The notes: generated by a model from the sequence alone, not told the origin. A stretch of 10,394 nucleotides of DNA from Candidatus Doudnabacteria bacterium (GCA_023245915.1 JAHFJK010000038.1:1-10394), one strand, 5' to 3'. Shown: positions 1-5,876, counted from the first letter of the stretch. Program-made: numbers and translations.

Positions 1-143
1 AACCTGTCCGCCTCCGGCGGAAACTTTCCTAGGAGCGGCCGGAACACAAAGACAGGAAACAGAAAAATGCTTAGATTTTAGATTATTGTAAAGCCGCTTG
101 CCCCACCCGCCCATGCGCGCCGCTTTAGTCTACTAACTCCCTA
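1..143 (+). repeat. Dispersed palindromic repeat, copy 1 (cut by window edge)
   Basis: Bases 1-120 are identical to 2522-2641 (120 of 120 by eye), and the match continues with four mismatches to the shared end CTAACTCCCTA at about 143. The GC hairpin TCCGCC/GGCGGA (7-21) and the arm GGAGCGGCCG (32-41) belong to the three-way fold seen complete in copy 2. The left half of that fold lies outside the window. The last ~70 bases form a weak palindrome built around TAAAGC and GCTTTA. The repeat lies just downstream of the minus-strand zincin gene. Unrelated sequence begins after 143. Confidence 0.85.
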
Positions 144-205
144 TTGTAATTAAGCGGAATAAAAAATTGGAATTTTTGTTTAAAGCGCCACCACTTTTTA
201 CACAA

Positions 206-1450
206 TTAGTTAGATGCGTTGTATTGGTTAACCAATTTATTACAACTATCAAAATTATTGCTATAAGTTTGGTAGTCTAGTTTCGCTTTCTTTAGTAACT
301 TATTATAATTATCAACCATGGAATTATAACTGTCGGTATCGCCTTCGTTTTGATAACTTGTCATTTTGCTGTCCATTGAATTAAGGGTTGCCTTTTCAGA
401 TTGATATTGGCTATCCTCTGTAGCTACTTGATTTTTGCAGGCATCAATTTGGGTTCCCAAATTTTGTTTATAACTGGAAATTGGAACAGCATCGACATTG
501 CCACCAGTGGAAGTTGGGCTAGAATCATATTCTAAAGCAATATAAAACAAAAATCCTATCAACACACATGGTACAATTATTTTAAAAACATTCGAAATTA
601 AATGCTTTCTGTCTAAAATCTTGATATAATCCGTTGCGCTTTTTGTCCAAATAAAACGTTTATGCGGAAGGTATTTTCTTGCTTGAGGACTTATATATCC
701 TAAAACTTGTTCGGTACGGATAAATTTTTCTTTAAGATAGTATGCAACTTCCTTTCCAAATTCATAGGGCTTAAAATAGCCGAATGACAATTCTTGCTTT
801 TTATAATATATAAACCTACCAACAGTTATTATAAAAATTATTATTGTTAAATAATAGCTGTCTGAAAAGGAAAAGCCATTCAAAACTAATAATGAAAGCC
901 CACATCTAATCGTTGCCAAGTCCGTCATCAGCTCATTATTATTTCTGTCAGGTTCTACAATATTTAACCTATAGAGATATAAATGCATCATCTCGTGTGC
1001 CAAAATAGCACCAACCGCTAAAGCATTGTTTTTATGTTTTTTATTGATTAAAATTACTTCCTGAATTTGCCCCGATGAGTTTTGTTTCCGGGTATAGAAT
1101 CCAGCGGTATCGCCCCCATTTGCAGGAAAATCTTTCTGGTCGTAAAAATCAATTATGCATCCATCGGCCTTAATTTTAAGCCAATTAAATATCTCTATTG
1201 CCATATGATGTAATCCGTCCGTAGGATTCTTTTTGTATCCTGCATAAAATGCAGCTTCGGGATGGAATAGTTCACGAGAAGGAATTTGCTTTAGTTTATC
1301 TTTTAGGTAAGAAAGAAGGTTCTGCCGTTGCTCGGCAGCCAGCTTCCATTTTTGTTTATTACGCCTATCGCGTTTTATAATGTACCAAATAAAAAATACT
1401 AACCCTCCTACAAATACAAGTAAAATAATAATACCTAATGCTGTGTCCAT
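206..1450 (-). CDS. Membrane-anchored HExxH zinc metallopeptidase-like protein
   Basis: Predicted 414-aa membrane protein with a zincin-type catalytic signature. Residues ~5-25 are a hydrophobic N-terminal anchor followed by a basic stretch (KRDRRNKQK). AHEMMHLYL at 151-159 supplies H152, E153 and H156 (HExxH). E173 or D177 in NNELMTDLA is the likely third zinc ligand, about 17-21 residues downstream. A second hydrophobic segment is at ~199-216 and a third at ~288-306. The tail after 310 is hydrophilic, rich in Q, N, S and Y, and looks coiled-coil; it carries two cysteines (C338, C403). With the N-terminal helix and two more helices, the tail is probably outside and the catalytic segment (between helices 1 and 2) inside, but topology is uncertain. 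The gene is divergent from the DUF5678/protease pair. I saw no clear promoter. An A/T hairpin at 162-177 could end transcription. I do not recognise a named family beyond zincin; substrate unknown. Confidence 0.75.
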   Translation of the reverse strand: MDTALGIIILLVFVGGLVFFIWYIIKRDRRNKQKWKLAAEQRQNLLSYLKDKLKQIPSRELFHPEAAFYAGYKKNPTDGLHHMAIEIFNWLKIKADGCIIDFYDQKDFPANGGDTAGFYTRKQNSSGQIQEVILINKKHKNNALAVGAILAHEMMHLYLYRLNIVEPDRNNNELMTDLATIRCGLSLLVLNGFSFSDSYYLTIIIFIITVGRFIYYKKQELSFGYFKPYEFGKEVAYYLKEKFIRTEQVLGYISPQARKYLPHKRFIWTKSATDYIKILDRKHLISNVFKIIVPCVLIGFLFYIALEYDSSPTSTGGNVDAVPISSYKQNLGTQIDACKNQVATEDSQYQSEKATLNSMDSKMTSYQNEGDTDSYNSMVDNYNKLLKKAKLDYQTYSNNFDSCNKLVNQYNASN

Positions 1451-1484
1451 ATATTAAAATAGCTTAAAATTTAACACAAAGCCC

Positions 1485-1603
1485 CGTGTCAGCGAGGCCT
1501 TACGGCCACGCGCTCCTTTCGGAACACGACCTTGAGAGGACGCTGAACGCGGGGTTCAGTATCTCTCAAGGTTTTAATGCCGTGCCTACGGCAAAGCCGT
1601 AAG
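1485..1603. ncRNA. Candidate structured RNA or hairpin element
   Basis: Nearly every base can be placed in a helix. A three-way unit is closed by CGTGT (1485-1489) with ACACG (1524-1528); it contains GCGaGGCC/GGCCaCGC (1492-1511) and a short TCC/GGA hairpin. Directly after comes a long hairpin ACCTTGAGAG/CTCTCAAGGT (1529-1538/1563-1572), whose inner stem is CTGAAC/GTTCAG (1543-1548/1554-1559). A third hairpin is TGCCGT/ACGGCA (1578-1593). An alternative helix CTTACGGC/GCCGTAAG (1499-1506/1596-1603) would compete with the first unit. It lies between two divergent genes. It could be a small RNA, a leader, or a DNA repeat; the strand is undecided. No promoter pointing into it was found. Confidence 0.35.
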
Positions 1604-1658
1604 TTTAGGCAATATTAATTTGTGCTTAGATTATAGCATATTTAAGGATAATAGCCAG

Positions 1659-1688
1659 TTGATTTTTGCCCATTACCTATGGTATACT
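1659..1688 (+). promoter_or_regulatory. Promoter of the DUF5678-protease pair
   Basis: TTGATT (1659-1664), 18 bases, TATACT (1683-1688). Only six bases separate the -10 box from the ATG at 1695, so transcription should start at or next to the A of the start codon, giving a leaderless mRNA. This supports ATG 1695 over the longer reading from TTG 1620, whose first codons would lie upstream of the promoter. Confidence 0.6.
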
Positions 1689-1694
1689 TTATTC

Positions 1695-1946
1695 ATGGAA
1701 AATAACAACATGGAAAAAGAATTTCAATACTTTTTAGACCACCAAAAAGAGCTGGTTCAGCAATATGGCGGTAAGTTTATCGTGATTAAAAATCAGGAAG
1801 TTATTGGAGTTTATCAAACTGAAACAGAAGCTTTTACCGAAACCCAAAAGCAACACGAGCTGGGGACATTTTTAATTCAGGAATGCAAACCCGGCGCTGA
1901 AGTGTATACTCAAACATTCCATTCTCGCGTTTTTCTAAAAACTTAA
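1695..1946 (+). CDS. DUF5678 family protein
   Basis: An 83-aa soluble protein matching the small DUF5678 type as I know it: a short amphipathic start, then YGGKFIVIKNQEVIGVY (residues 24-40), an acidic TETEAFTET segment, and an ending of YTQTFHSRVF. No catalytic motif is evident and the biochemical role of the family is not known to me. It is followed four bases later by the aspartyl protease gene, so the two are almost certainly co-transcribed and probably translationally coupled. Proteins of this type do occur beside retropepsin-like genes in other bacteria, from general knowledge. The start at 1695 is chosen because the promoter ends six bases upstream; a second ATG at 1710 is possible. 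No Shine-Dalgarno site is visible. Confidence 0.8.
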   Translation: MENNNMEKEFQYFLDHQKELVQQYGGKFIVIKNQEVIGVYQTETEAFTETQKQHELGTFLIQECKPGAEVYTQTFHSRVFLKT

Positions 1947-1950
1947 ATAG

Positions 1951-2478
1951 ATGCAGCCAAATAATGCCCTTACAACCAAGTGGCCAGGAATAAGTTTAGT
2001 CTTAGGCTCGGAAGTCGGTGTTTCCGAGCCTTTTGTTCCGCCTGCAAATGTTGTTAACATTGATATTAAAGTTCAGATAAAAAAATATAAAGCCATTTGG
2101 GATACCGGGGCAACGCATTCCGTTATTACCGAAAAAATAGTTAAAGATTTGAGTTTAAAGCCGGTCGGTATGACTATAGTCCATACCGCTAACGGTCAAG
2201 CTCACCAAAAGCAATACATTGTTAATTTTTACCTGCCAAACCAAGTGATGTTTGGTATGCTTCGTGTTACCGAAGCGCCATTGCACGAAACAGAGATTTT
2301 GATTGGTATGGATATAATTAGCCAGGGTGATTTTTGTATAAGCAATTTTGAAGGCAAAACAGTTTTAACTTTTAGGATGCCTTCTTGTGCCGAAACTGAT
2401 TTCGTTAAAGAAAATAAAATAGCAAGATTACCGCGATCGGAGCGCCGGAGGCTCGAAAAAGAACGCGGAAAAATCTAA
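1951..2478 (+). CDS. Retropepsin-like aspartyl protease
   Basis: A 175-aa protein with a single retropepsin-like domain. WDTGATHSVI at residues 50-59 carries the catalytic Asp D51 in the D-T-G-A motif. ILIGMDII at 116-123 is the hydrophobic-hydrophobic-Gly signature expected near the end of the fold. One such domain gives one catalytic Asp, so the active form should be a homodimer, as for retroviral proteases and bacterial single-domain relatives. No signal peptide is visible, so the enzyme is probably cytoplasmic. The last ~20 residues (ARLPRSERRRLEKERGK) form a strongly basic tail that could bind nucleic acid or be read into repeat-adjacent sequence. The gene follows DUF5678 by four bases. 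The stop codon is two bases before repeat copy 2. No reverse transcriptase or gag-like gene is nearby, so this is not a retroelement. Confidence 0.85.
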   Translation: MQPNNALTTKWPGISLVLGSEVGVSEPFVPPANVVNIDIKVQIKKYKAIWDTGATHSVITEKIVKDLSLKPVGMTIVHTANGQAHQKQYIVNFYLPNQVMFGMLRVTEAPLHETEILIGMDIISQGDFCISNFEGKTVLTFRMPSCAETDFVKENKIARLPRSERRRLEKERGKI

Positions 2479-2480
2479 GA

Positions 2481-2664
2481 CGGCCGCTCCCAGAAAAGTT
2501 TTCCCGCCGCTTTGCGGCGGGAACCTGTCCGCCTCCGGCGGAAACTTTCCTAGGAGCGGCCGGAACACAAAGACAGGAAACAGAAAAATGCTTAGATTTT
2601 AGATTATTGTAAAGCCGCTTGCCCCACCCGCCCATGCGCGCGGCTTTAAGCTATTAACTCCCTA
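2481..2664 (+). repeat. Dispersed palindromic repeat, copy 2 (complete fold)
   Basis: The left module (2481-2562) is a three-way junction. The outer stem is CGGCCGCTCC/GGAGCGGCCG (2481-2490/2553-2562) plus AAAGTTT/AAACTTT (2495-2501/2542-2548). Two inner hairpins follow: CCCGCCGC/GCGGCGGG (2503-2521) and TCCGCC/GGCGGA (2528-2542; its last base is shared with the AAACTTT arm). The right module runs to CTCCCTA at 2664 and contains AAAGCCGC ... GCGGCTTT (2621-2628/2641-2648). It starts two bases after the protease stop codon and ends just before the stop of the minus-strand zf-TFIIB gene. There is no T-run, so it is not a classic terminator. Confidence 0.85.
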
Positions 2665-2687
2665 AAGTACAAATTTATAATATAAAA

Positions 2688-3224
2688 CTATTTTGTTAAA
2701 GGTAAATTCATTAATAAATTAGTCAATAATGGTTTCCCAAAAACTAATTTAAATTGCAATAATTTTAACACTATAAAAAAATCGCTAATTTCTGATTTCA
2801 GACTTTCTGGTCCTGTAAAAATTTCCTTTCCTTCTTCAATAAGGGATTTCACATAATTGTTCAAAAGGTCATAAGCTGACCTTTTTTCTACAAAGTCAAT
2901 AATATTTTTAAACTCATCTTTATCTAACCACACCCCTTCACATTTTTTGCACGCATCGATACGAACTCCGGAATCCCCATATTGGATATTATAAAAGGGT
3001 ACTTGGCAGACAGGACAAAGTCTAGGGCTTTGTTGCAAATTAAAAGTTTCTTCATTGTGCCAAAGGTCAATGTCAAACCATTGGGCATAATCATCTTGCG
3101 GATCCTTTGCTTGCCTCAATTCATCCCGATTAAACCATAAACCTCCGCACTCAGCGCAACGATCAACTTTTACTTTACCGATTTTTATTTCTTGTGATAA
3201 TTCGTGATTGTTAGCACATTTCAT
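2688..3224 (-). CDS. zf-TFIIB (double zinc-ribbon) protein
   Basis: A 178-aa protein with two zf-TFIIB-type ribbons. The first has C3, H7, then C23 and C26 in CAECGGLWFNRDEL; its N-terminal knuckle reads C-x3-H and not C-x2-C. The second is canonical: C70 and C73 (CPVC), then C92 and C95 in CKKCEGVWLDKDEF. The conserved C-x-G-x-W-hydrophobic-x-x-x-E/D-E pattern is present in both. The remaining ~75 residues are partly hydrophobic (~148-175) and could lie against or in the membrane. Such proteins are common, poorly characterised zinc-ribbon proteins in bacteria; a role in nucleic-acid or protein contact is assumed, not shown. It is monocistronic, divergent from the membrane protein gene at 3378, and its 3' end faces repeat copy 2. 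Confidence 0.85.
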   Translation of the reverse strand: MKCANNHELSQEIKIGKVKVDRCAECGGLWFNRDELRQAKDPQDDYAQWFDIDLWHNEETFNLQQSPRLCPVCQVPFYNIQYGDSGVRIDACKKCEGVWLDKDEFKNIIDFVEKRSAYDLLNNYVKSLIEEGKEIFTGPESLKSEISDFFIVLKLLQFKLVFGKPLLTNLLMNLPLTK

Positions 3225-3255
3225 AATTTTTTAGTTATTCTTAATAATTTACTAA

Positions 3256-3284
3256 ATTTTATCATCTCAAACAATATTAAGCAA
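3256..3284 (-). promoter_or_regulatory. Promoter of the zf-TFIIB gene
   Basis: Read on the minus strand: TTGCTT (3284-3279), 17 bases, TAAAAT (3261-3256). The predicted start is about 25 bases upstream of the ATG at 3224. No Shine-Dalgarno motif follows it. Confidence 0.45.
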
Positions 3285-3318
3285 AATTACGAACAAATAT
3301 AGCCATTTTTGATATTTT

Positions 3319-3347
3319 TTGATATTTTTCTTAAAGTAATGTAAAAT
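3319..3347 (+). promoter_or_regulatory. Promoter of the interrupted membrane protein gene
   Basis: TTGATA (3319-3324), 17 bases, TAAAAT (3342-3347). The -35 box lies in a short tandem repeat of TTTTTGATAT. The predicted mRNA starts near 3354, leaving a leader of about 24 bases before ATG 3378. Confidence 0.5.
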
Positions 3348-3590
3348 AGTCAAGAATCATTAAATGACATCAAAAATATGGCTATTGTCAAAGAAACAAG
3401 AAATTCTCTCAGATGGTTTTTAATTATTGTGGGAGGTTATGGTGCCTTCCAAATAATAAATATAGTTCCGGCATTTAAGACCAATATAATTTTAGGTCTA
3501 ATATTTTTAATATCCGTTGTTTTCGGCTTTATCACATTGTATTTCGGAATCAAATTTTTTAGCATCATCCAAGCGAATCCTAAATTAATA

Positions 3591-3608
3591 GACTTGTTTA
3601 ATAATAAC
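3591..3608 (+). repeat. Left terminal inverted repeat of the IS
   Basis: Pairs with 4624-4641 at 14 of 18 positions without gaps; mismatches are at positions 4, 9, 10 and 11. It lies on the transposase 3' side. Confidence 0.75.
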
Positions 3609-3685
3609 TTCAGCGGATACTCCACTCCCGTGGACTTTGGGCCTCTCACCTCATATCGAGATGGTAGTTCCAGAGTCCGCTGGAG
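3608..3685. other. Subterminal stem spanning the transposase 3' end
   Basis: CTTCAGCGGA-TA-CTC (3608-3622) pairs with GAGTCCGCTGGAG (3673-3685): 13 pairs with one G-T pair and a two-base bulge. The loop contains a smaller hairpin TCCAC/GTGGA (3621-3634 region) and the transposase stop codon. It may act as a transcription end or block read-through; that is inference. Confidence 0.5.
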
Positions 3686-4560
3686 ATAAGCATTACCCTG
3701 TCGTCGAAGTCTTTAATCTTGTTGCGATATACATCGGAAACGATTTTTAGCCTCTTTATGCCGCCGATAGCATGCTCAACTAAGACTCGGACTTTGGACT
3801 TTCGCCTGTTTCGTTCTTTAACAGTTTGAGAAAGTTCTCTGGTTCTGGGTTTTCTTTGGGGCATAGAAACAGTATGGCCCGGGTACTGCGTCTGGTAGCC
3901 TTTAAAGCCTAAATCCAAATGAGTTTTAATCTCGGGTGGAATGTATTTGGGCGGAGCCAAAGCCTTTAACATAGTAAAGTCATGCTGCTTACCTTCCACG
4001 GTCTTGCTTAAGAAGCCAATCCGTTTCTTCCTGGTACTGATGATTAAGTTTTTCCTGGTATGGCGTTTCTTCTTGCCGGAATAGTTGGCTTTCTGCTTTT
4101 CCTTGTTTTTAGGCCTTTGAATGGGTCTTTCCGTGCCGTCTATGAATACCTCTTTAGCTTCGGGAAAAGCCTTAAAGAAATCGTCCACGCTCTTTAATTG
4201 CCGTTTAGGTAAAGACATAGTTTTGCCTAAGGTTGCTTCCAGGATACCACTTAGGCGGAATTGCTTTCTGCAGGCGCAGCTGCGGTCGCAGTCAAACAGG
4301 AAGCTTAAAACATCGTAAGTGGGGTAACATTTGTAGTAAAAGAGGATAAAAAAGAACTTGTCAGCCGCAGTGGGCAGAAAACCTTTCCTGCCGCCACCTT
4401 GTTTCCGCAGATGTTTGGAGTTTTGGTTATAGTGTTTCTTCTGCTGTTTCTGCCAGACTGTTTCAAATATCGGCAGCAGGTCAGTAAACTCTTCTGGCTT
4501 TAAGCCGGTTAAGGCTGAAGCCAAACGGGGATTCTTGAGGATTTTTTCAAGAGCCATCAT
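3646..4560 (-). CDS. IS5-family DDE transposase (DDE_Tnp_4 type)
   Basis: A 304-aa transposase. The N-terminal ~110 residues include a helical, basic region (QKQQKKHYNQNSKHLRKQ, then GGGRKG) likely to bind the terminal repeats. The catalytic core shows D141 in VFIDGTERPIQRP, D216 in HLDLGFKGYQ and E262 in VLVEHAIGGIKRLK. The conserved blocks YSGKKKRHTRKN (160-171) and KTVEGKQHDF (186-195) place it in the DDE_Tnp_4 branch of IS5. All three catalytic residues are present and the frame is open, so it is probably active. Two ATGs in a row start the gene; the first is at 4560. There is no Shine-Dalgarno site and only weak promoter-like sequence between 4561 and 4641. The gene ends 55 bases before the left IS end. 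Confidence 0.93.
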   Translation of the reverse strand: MMALEKILKNPRLASALTGLKPEEFTDLLPIFETVWQKQQKKHYNQNSKHLRKQGGGRKGFLPTAADKFFFILFYYKCYPTYDVLSFLFDCDRSCACRKQFRLSGILEATLGKTMSLPKRQLKSVDDFFKAFPEAKEVFIDGTERPIQRPKNKEKQKANYSGKKKRHTRKNLIISTRKKRIGFLSKTVEGKQHDFTMLKALAPPKYIPPEIKTHLDLGFKGYQTQYPGHTVSMPQRKPRTRELSQTVKERNRRKSKVRVLVEHAIGGIKRLKIVSDVYRNKIKDFDDRVMLISSGLWNYHLDMR

Positions 4561-4623
4561 ATATTTATTTTTAATTTTTGTTTTAGTTAAGCCAACTACT
4601 ATATCATAATTTTATCATTAATG

Positions 4624-4641
4624 GTTATTAAACAACAGGTC
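4624..4641 (-). repeat. Right terminal inverted repeat of the IS
   Basis: Inverted partner of 3591-3608 (14 of 18). It is followed by the TA duplication at 4642-4643 and then by native membrane-protein codons from 4644. Confidence 0.75.
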
Positions 4642-4643
4642 TA

Positions 4644-4841
4644 TTGATAAACTTTTTTTGGATTGAGTTGGGCTTCTCGGCTATCGCATTACTTTATGAT
4701 GTTGCGCAAAAACAGTTTAGTATTTTTAGTTTAATTTTTGTAATTATCAACGCCTTGATATTAGTTGCAATCATCAATAATGTTAAACGTTTAGCCAAAG
4801 AATCTAATTCCCAATCAGCTGTTCCAACCCCACAAATTTGA
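4644..4841 (+). pseudogene. 3' part of the IS-interrupted membrane protein gene
   Basis: Sixty-five codons that continue, in the same frame, the sequence broken at 3590. There is no ATG near the start; the first codon TTG (4644) is simply the next codon of the parent gene. It contains two hydrophobic segments (roughly FFWIELGFSAIALLY and FSIFSLIFVIINALILVAI) and a short hydrophilic C-terminus ending SAVPTPQI. Without its own promoter or start it is probably silent. Reading it as an independent small gene would be a mistake. Confidence 0.8.
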
Positions 4842-4984
4842 CCCGCTCGATTTTTGTCGGCAGTGGATTTACTATCCCCCAAGGCTTTTATACCATACCG
4901 GCGACTATGTCGTGGGTTTAGTAGATATTCAATTGCGCTTAAATCGTGTCATTTTCAAGCTTAGCTACCAATAAAAATTTTCGC

Positions 4985-5012
4985 TTGACAATTTTTTATA
5001 ATCTGTTAATAT
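4985..5012 (+). promoter_or_regulatory. Promoter of hairpin module A
   Basis: TTGACA (4985-4990), 16 bases, TAATAT (5007-5012); TATATA at 5010-5015 is an alternative -10. It points into the twin hairpins at 5027-5065. No plus-strand gene follows closely, so the promoter looks orphaned. The same -35 and spacer length recur in module B at 5873-5900. Confidence 0.55.
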
Positions 5013-5026
5013 ATAAGTACATTTTG

Positions 5027-5065
5027 ACTCCGTAAGGAGTTCCGAGGCTCCCTGAAAGGGGAGCC
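5027..5065 (+). other. Twin GNRA-tetraloop hairpins, module A
   Basis: Hairpin 1 is ACTCC/GGAGT with loop GTAA (5027-5040). Hairpin 2 is GGCTCCCT/GGGGAGCC with loop GAAA (5046-5065; the innermost pair is T-G). Hairpin 2 is followed by GTTATTTTTTAT, so on the plus strand it could also terminate transcription. Read on the minus strand it follows the PemK/MazF remnant and may end that transcript. The layout is shared with module B (5912-5948), including the string CCGTAAGG and the arm GGCTCCC. Confidence 0.6.
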
Positions 5066-5073
5066 GTTATTTT

Positions 5074-5415
5074 TTATACTATCTTGCGGAACATTTGCTG
5101 AATGTTCCCAAAGTCTTTTTCATCAAGCTTGCCCAGTTGCCTAAGCAGTCTTTTGGCGCTAATAATTCTCATTTGCGACAAGTTGGCTGTATATTTCATT
5201 CCATCACGCTCAAATACATAGCGATAGTCGCCAATTTTAACCTGGCTTGATATTGGAATAGATAAAAACATTCCGGCGTTAAACTTTTTTAGAATTTTCA
5301 ACTTTGGTAAAAAATGCCGGCGGTTCCAATGAAGTAGGGTTTCGCGACCCATCTTATAGAGGCCAAAGTAAGGGTAATCCTGATGGTAGAAATCAAAATA
5401 CCTTGATGCGTACAC
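5074..5415 (-). pseudogene. Degenerate PemK/MazF-family toxin remnant
   Basis: Residues ~35-113 of this 113-codon frame resemble the C-terminal two thirds of CPR-type PemK/MazF proteins: KILKKFNAGMFLSIPISSQ, then YTANLSQMRIISAKRLLRQLGKLDEKDF. Its last part aligns well by eye with residues ~93-120 of the intact copy at 5971-6363. The first ~34 residues do not resemble the family. The expected catalytic R-P-x-L-I-L block reads PKLKIL here, so the key arginine is missing, as is the upstream G-x-x-x-G-S-E-x-D-G-K-G stretch. The frame starts only with GTG. I read it as a 5'-replaced, probably inactive copy. It overlaps the start region of the plus-strand gene at 5406 and its stop codon lies nine bases from hairpin module A. 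Confidence 0.6.
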
Positions 5416-5876
5416 AACAGGTTGTTGTAGGCGAGCTTCGCCCGCCCGCAGAAAGAACTCAATATGATGTCCGGTCTTTAGAACAGTCCGTGGCCCAAAC
5501 CTTAGCTCTTTTTGAAAGGATTAATGAAATAGCTAAAAATAGTATGCCACCAAAAAATTTAAAATCTACTACCAATTATCGTGAACTAGATAAAGCTTTC
5601 ATTAGACAAAATGAGATTTTAAGAGCGTTAAATATTACGGCTGATAGCTTAAACACGTTTATAGCTGCGGCAGATGTGCGGCCCATGGCCGGAGAAATCG
5701 CGGATAAAAAACAACAAAGAGCAGCCCAAGAACAACAAAAAAGGTTAAAAGAACAAGTCAATATTGCTAAGAACTCCGCAGGTTTTATTACACAAACTAT
5801 ACAAATTTTAAATAGACTTTACGGGGTAAGAGTCATGCCAAAAGAGGAAAAATATAGCGATAATAATTTGTCTTGA
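5406..5876 (+). CDS. Hypothetical coiled-coil protein
   Basis: A 156-aa hydrophilic protein from ATG 5406; the open frame reaches back to 5304 but that part overlaps the PemK/MazF remnant, so I prefer the ATG. Residues from ~25 onward are largely helical: SVAQTLALFERINEIAKNS, then RELDKAFIRQNEILRALNI, then a charged Q/K/E-rich segment (ADKKQQRAAQEQQKRLKEQ) that should form a coiled coil. No enzymatic motif, signal or membrane segment is visible. Two small hairpins lie at the beginning (ACAACA/TTGTTGT and GGCGA/TCGCC, 5414-5441), which is odd for coding sequence and suggests a junction. Its stop codon lies inside the -35 box of the next promoter. I do not recognise the family; the N-terminus is uncertain. 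Confidence 0.5.
   Translation: MRTQQVVVGELRPPAERTQYDVRSLEQSVAQTLALFERINEIAKNSMPPKNLKSTTNYRELDKAFIRQNEILRALNITADSLNTFIAAADVRPMAGEIADKKQQRAAQEQQKRLKEQVNIAKNSAGFITQTIQILNRLYGVRVMPKEEKYSDNNLS

Larger units (their letters stand above)
3378..3689 (+). pseudogene. 5' part of a membrane protein gene split by an IS5-family element
   Basis: Native sequence runs from ATG 3378 to codon 71 (ATA, 3588-3590). After that the frame enters the insertion element and adds 32 foreign residues before stopping at 3689. The native part has two hydrophobic helices (residues ~12-31 and ~36-62) ending in FFSIIQANPKLI. The 3' part resumes in frame at 4644. The joined product would be 136 aa with four membrane helices and a hydrophilic tail. 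I do not recognise a named family. The truncated two-helix product could still be made, but it lacks half of the protein. A promoter lies upstream at 3319-3347. Confidence 0.8.
3591..4641 (-). mobile_element. IS5-family insertion sequence, 1051 bp
   Basis: The left end GACTTGTTTAATAATAAC (3591-3608) and the inverted right end GACCTGTTGTTTAATAAC (4641-4624) match at 14 of 18 positions. Each end is flanked by TA (3589-3590 and 4642-4643), a 2-bp target duplication of the sort seen in the IS427 group of IS5. One transposase gene fills it on the minus strand. The boundaries are independently confirmed because deleting the element with one TA rejoins the host gene in frame. The gene halves show no decay, so the insertion looks recent. 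Confidence 0.85.

Noticed and set aside
1620..1694. Upstream extension of the DUF5678 gene from TTG 1620
   Set aside because: The extension covers the promoter and does not resemble the family; ATG 1695 fits both promoter spacing and family length.
1951..2478. Retroelement origin of the retropepsin-like gene
   Set aside because: No reverse transcriptase, RNase H or integrase nearby; single-domain retropepsins are normal in bacteria.
2405..2635. Minus-strand open frame over the protease end and repeat copy 2
   Set aside because: It is a product of GC-rich repeat sequence and overlaps the better supported protease gene; no domain is seen.
3646..4560. Plus-strand open frame within the transposase gene (4121-4318)
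   Set aside because: Antisense shadow of a gene with an intact DDE core.
4644..4841. Independent 65-aa membrane protein starting at TTG
   Set aside because: It is the in-frame continuation of the gene broken by the IS; no promoter or ATG of its own.
4842..4984. Possible tRNA remnant (antisense look of TGTCGTGGGTTTAGTAG and nearby AGCTTAGCTACC)
   Set aside because: I could not fold a cloverleaf or find a proper T-arm, so nothing is called in this stretch.
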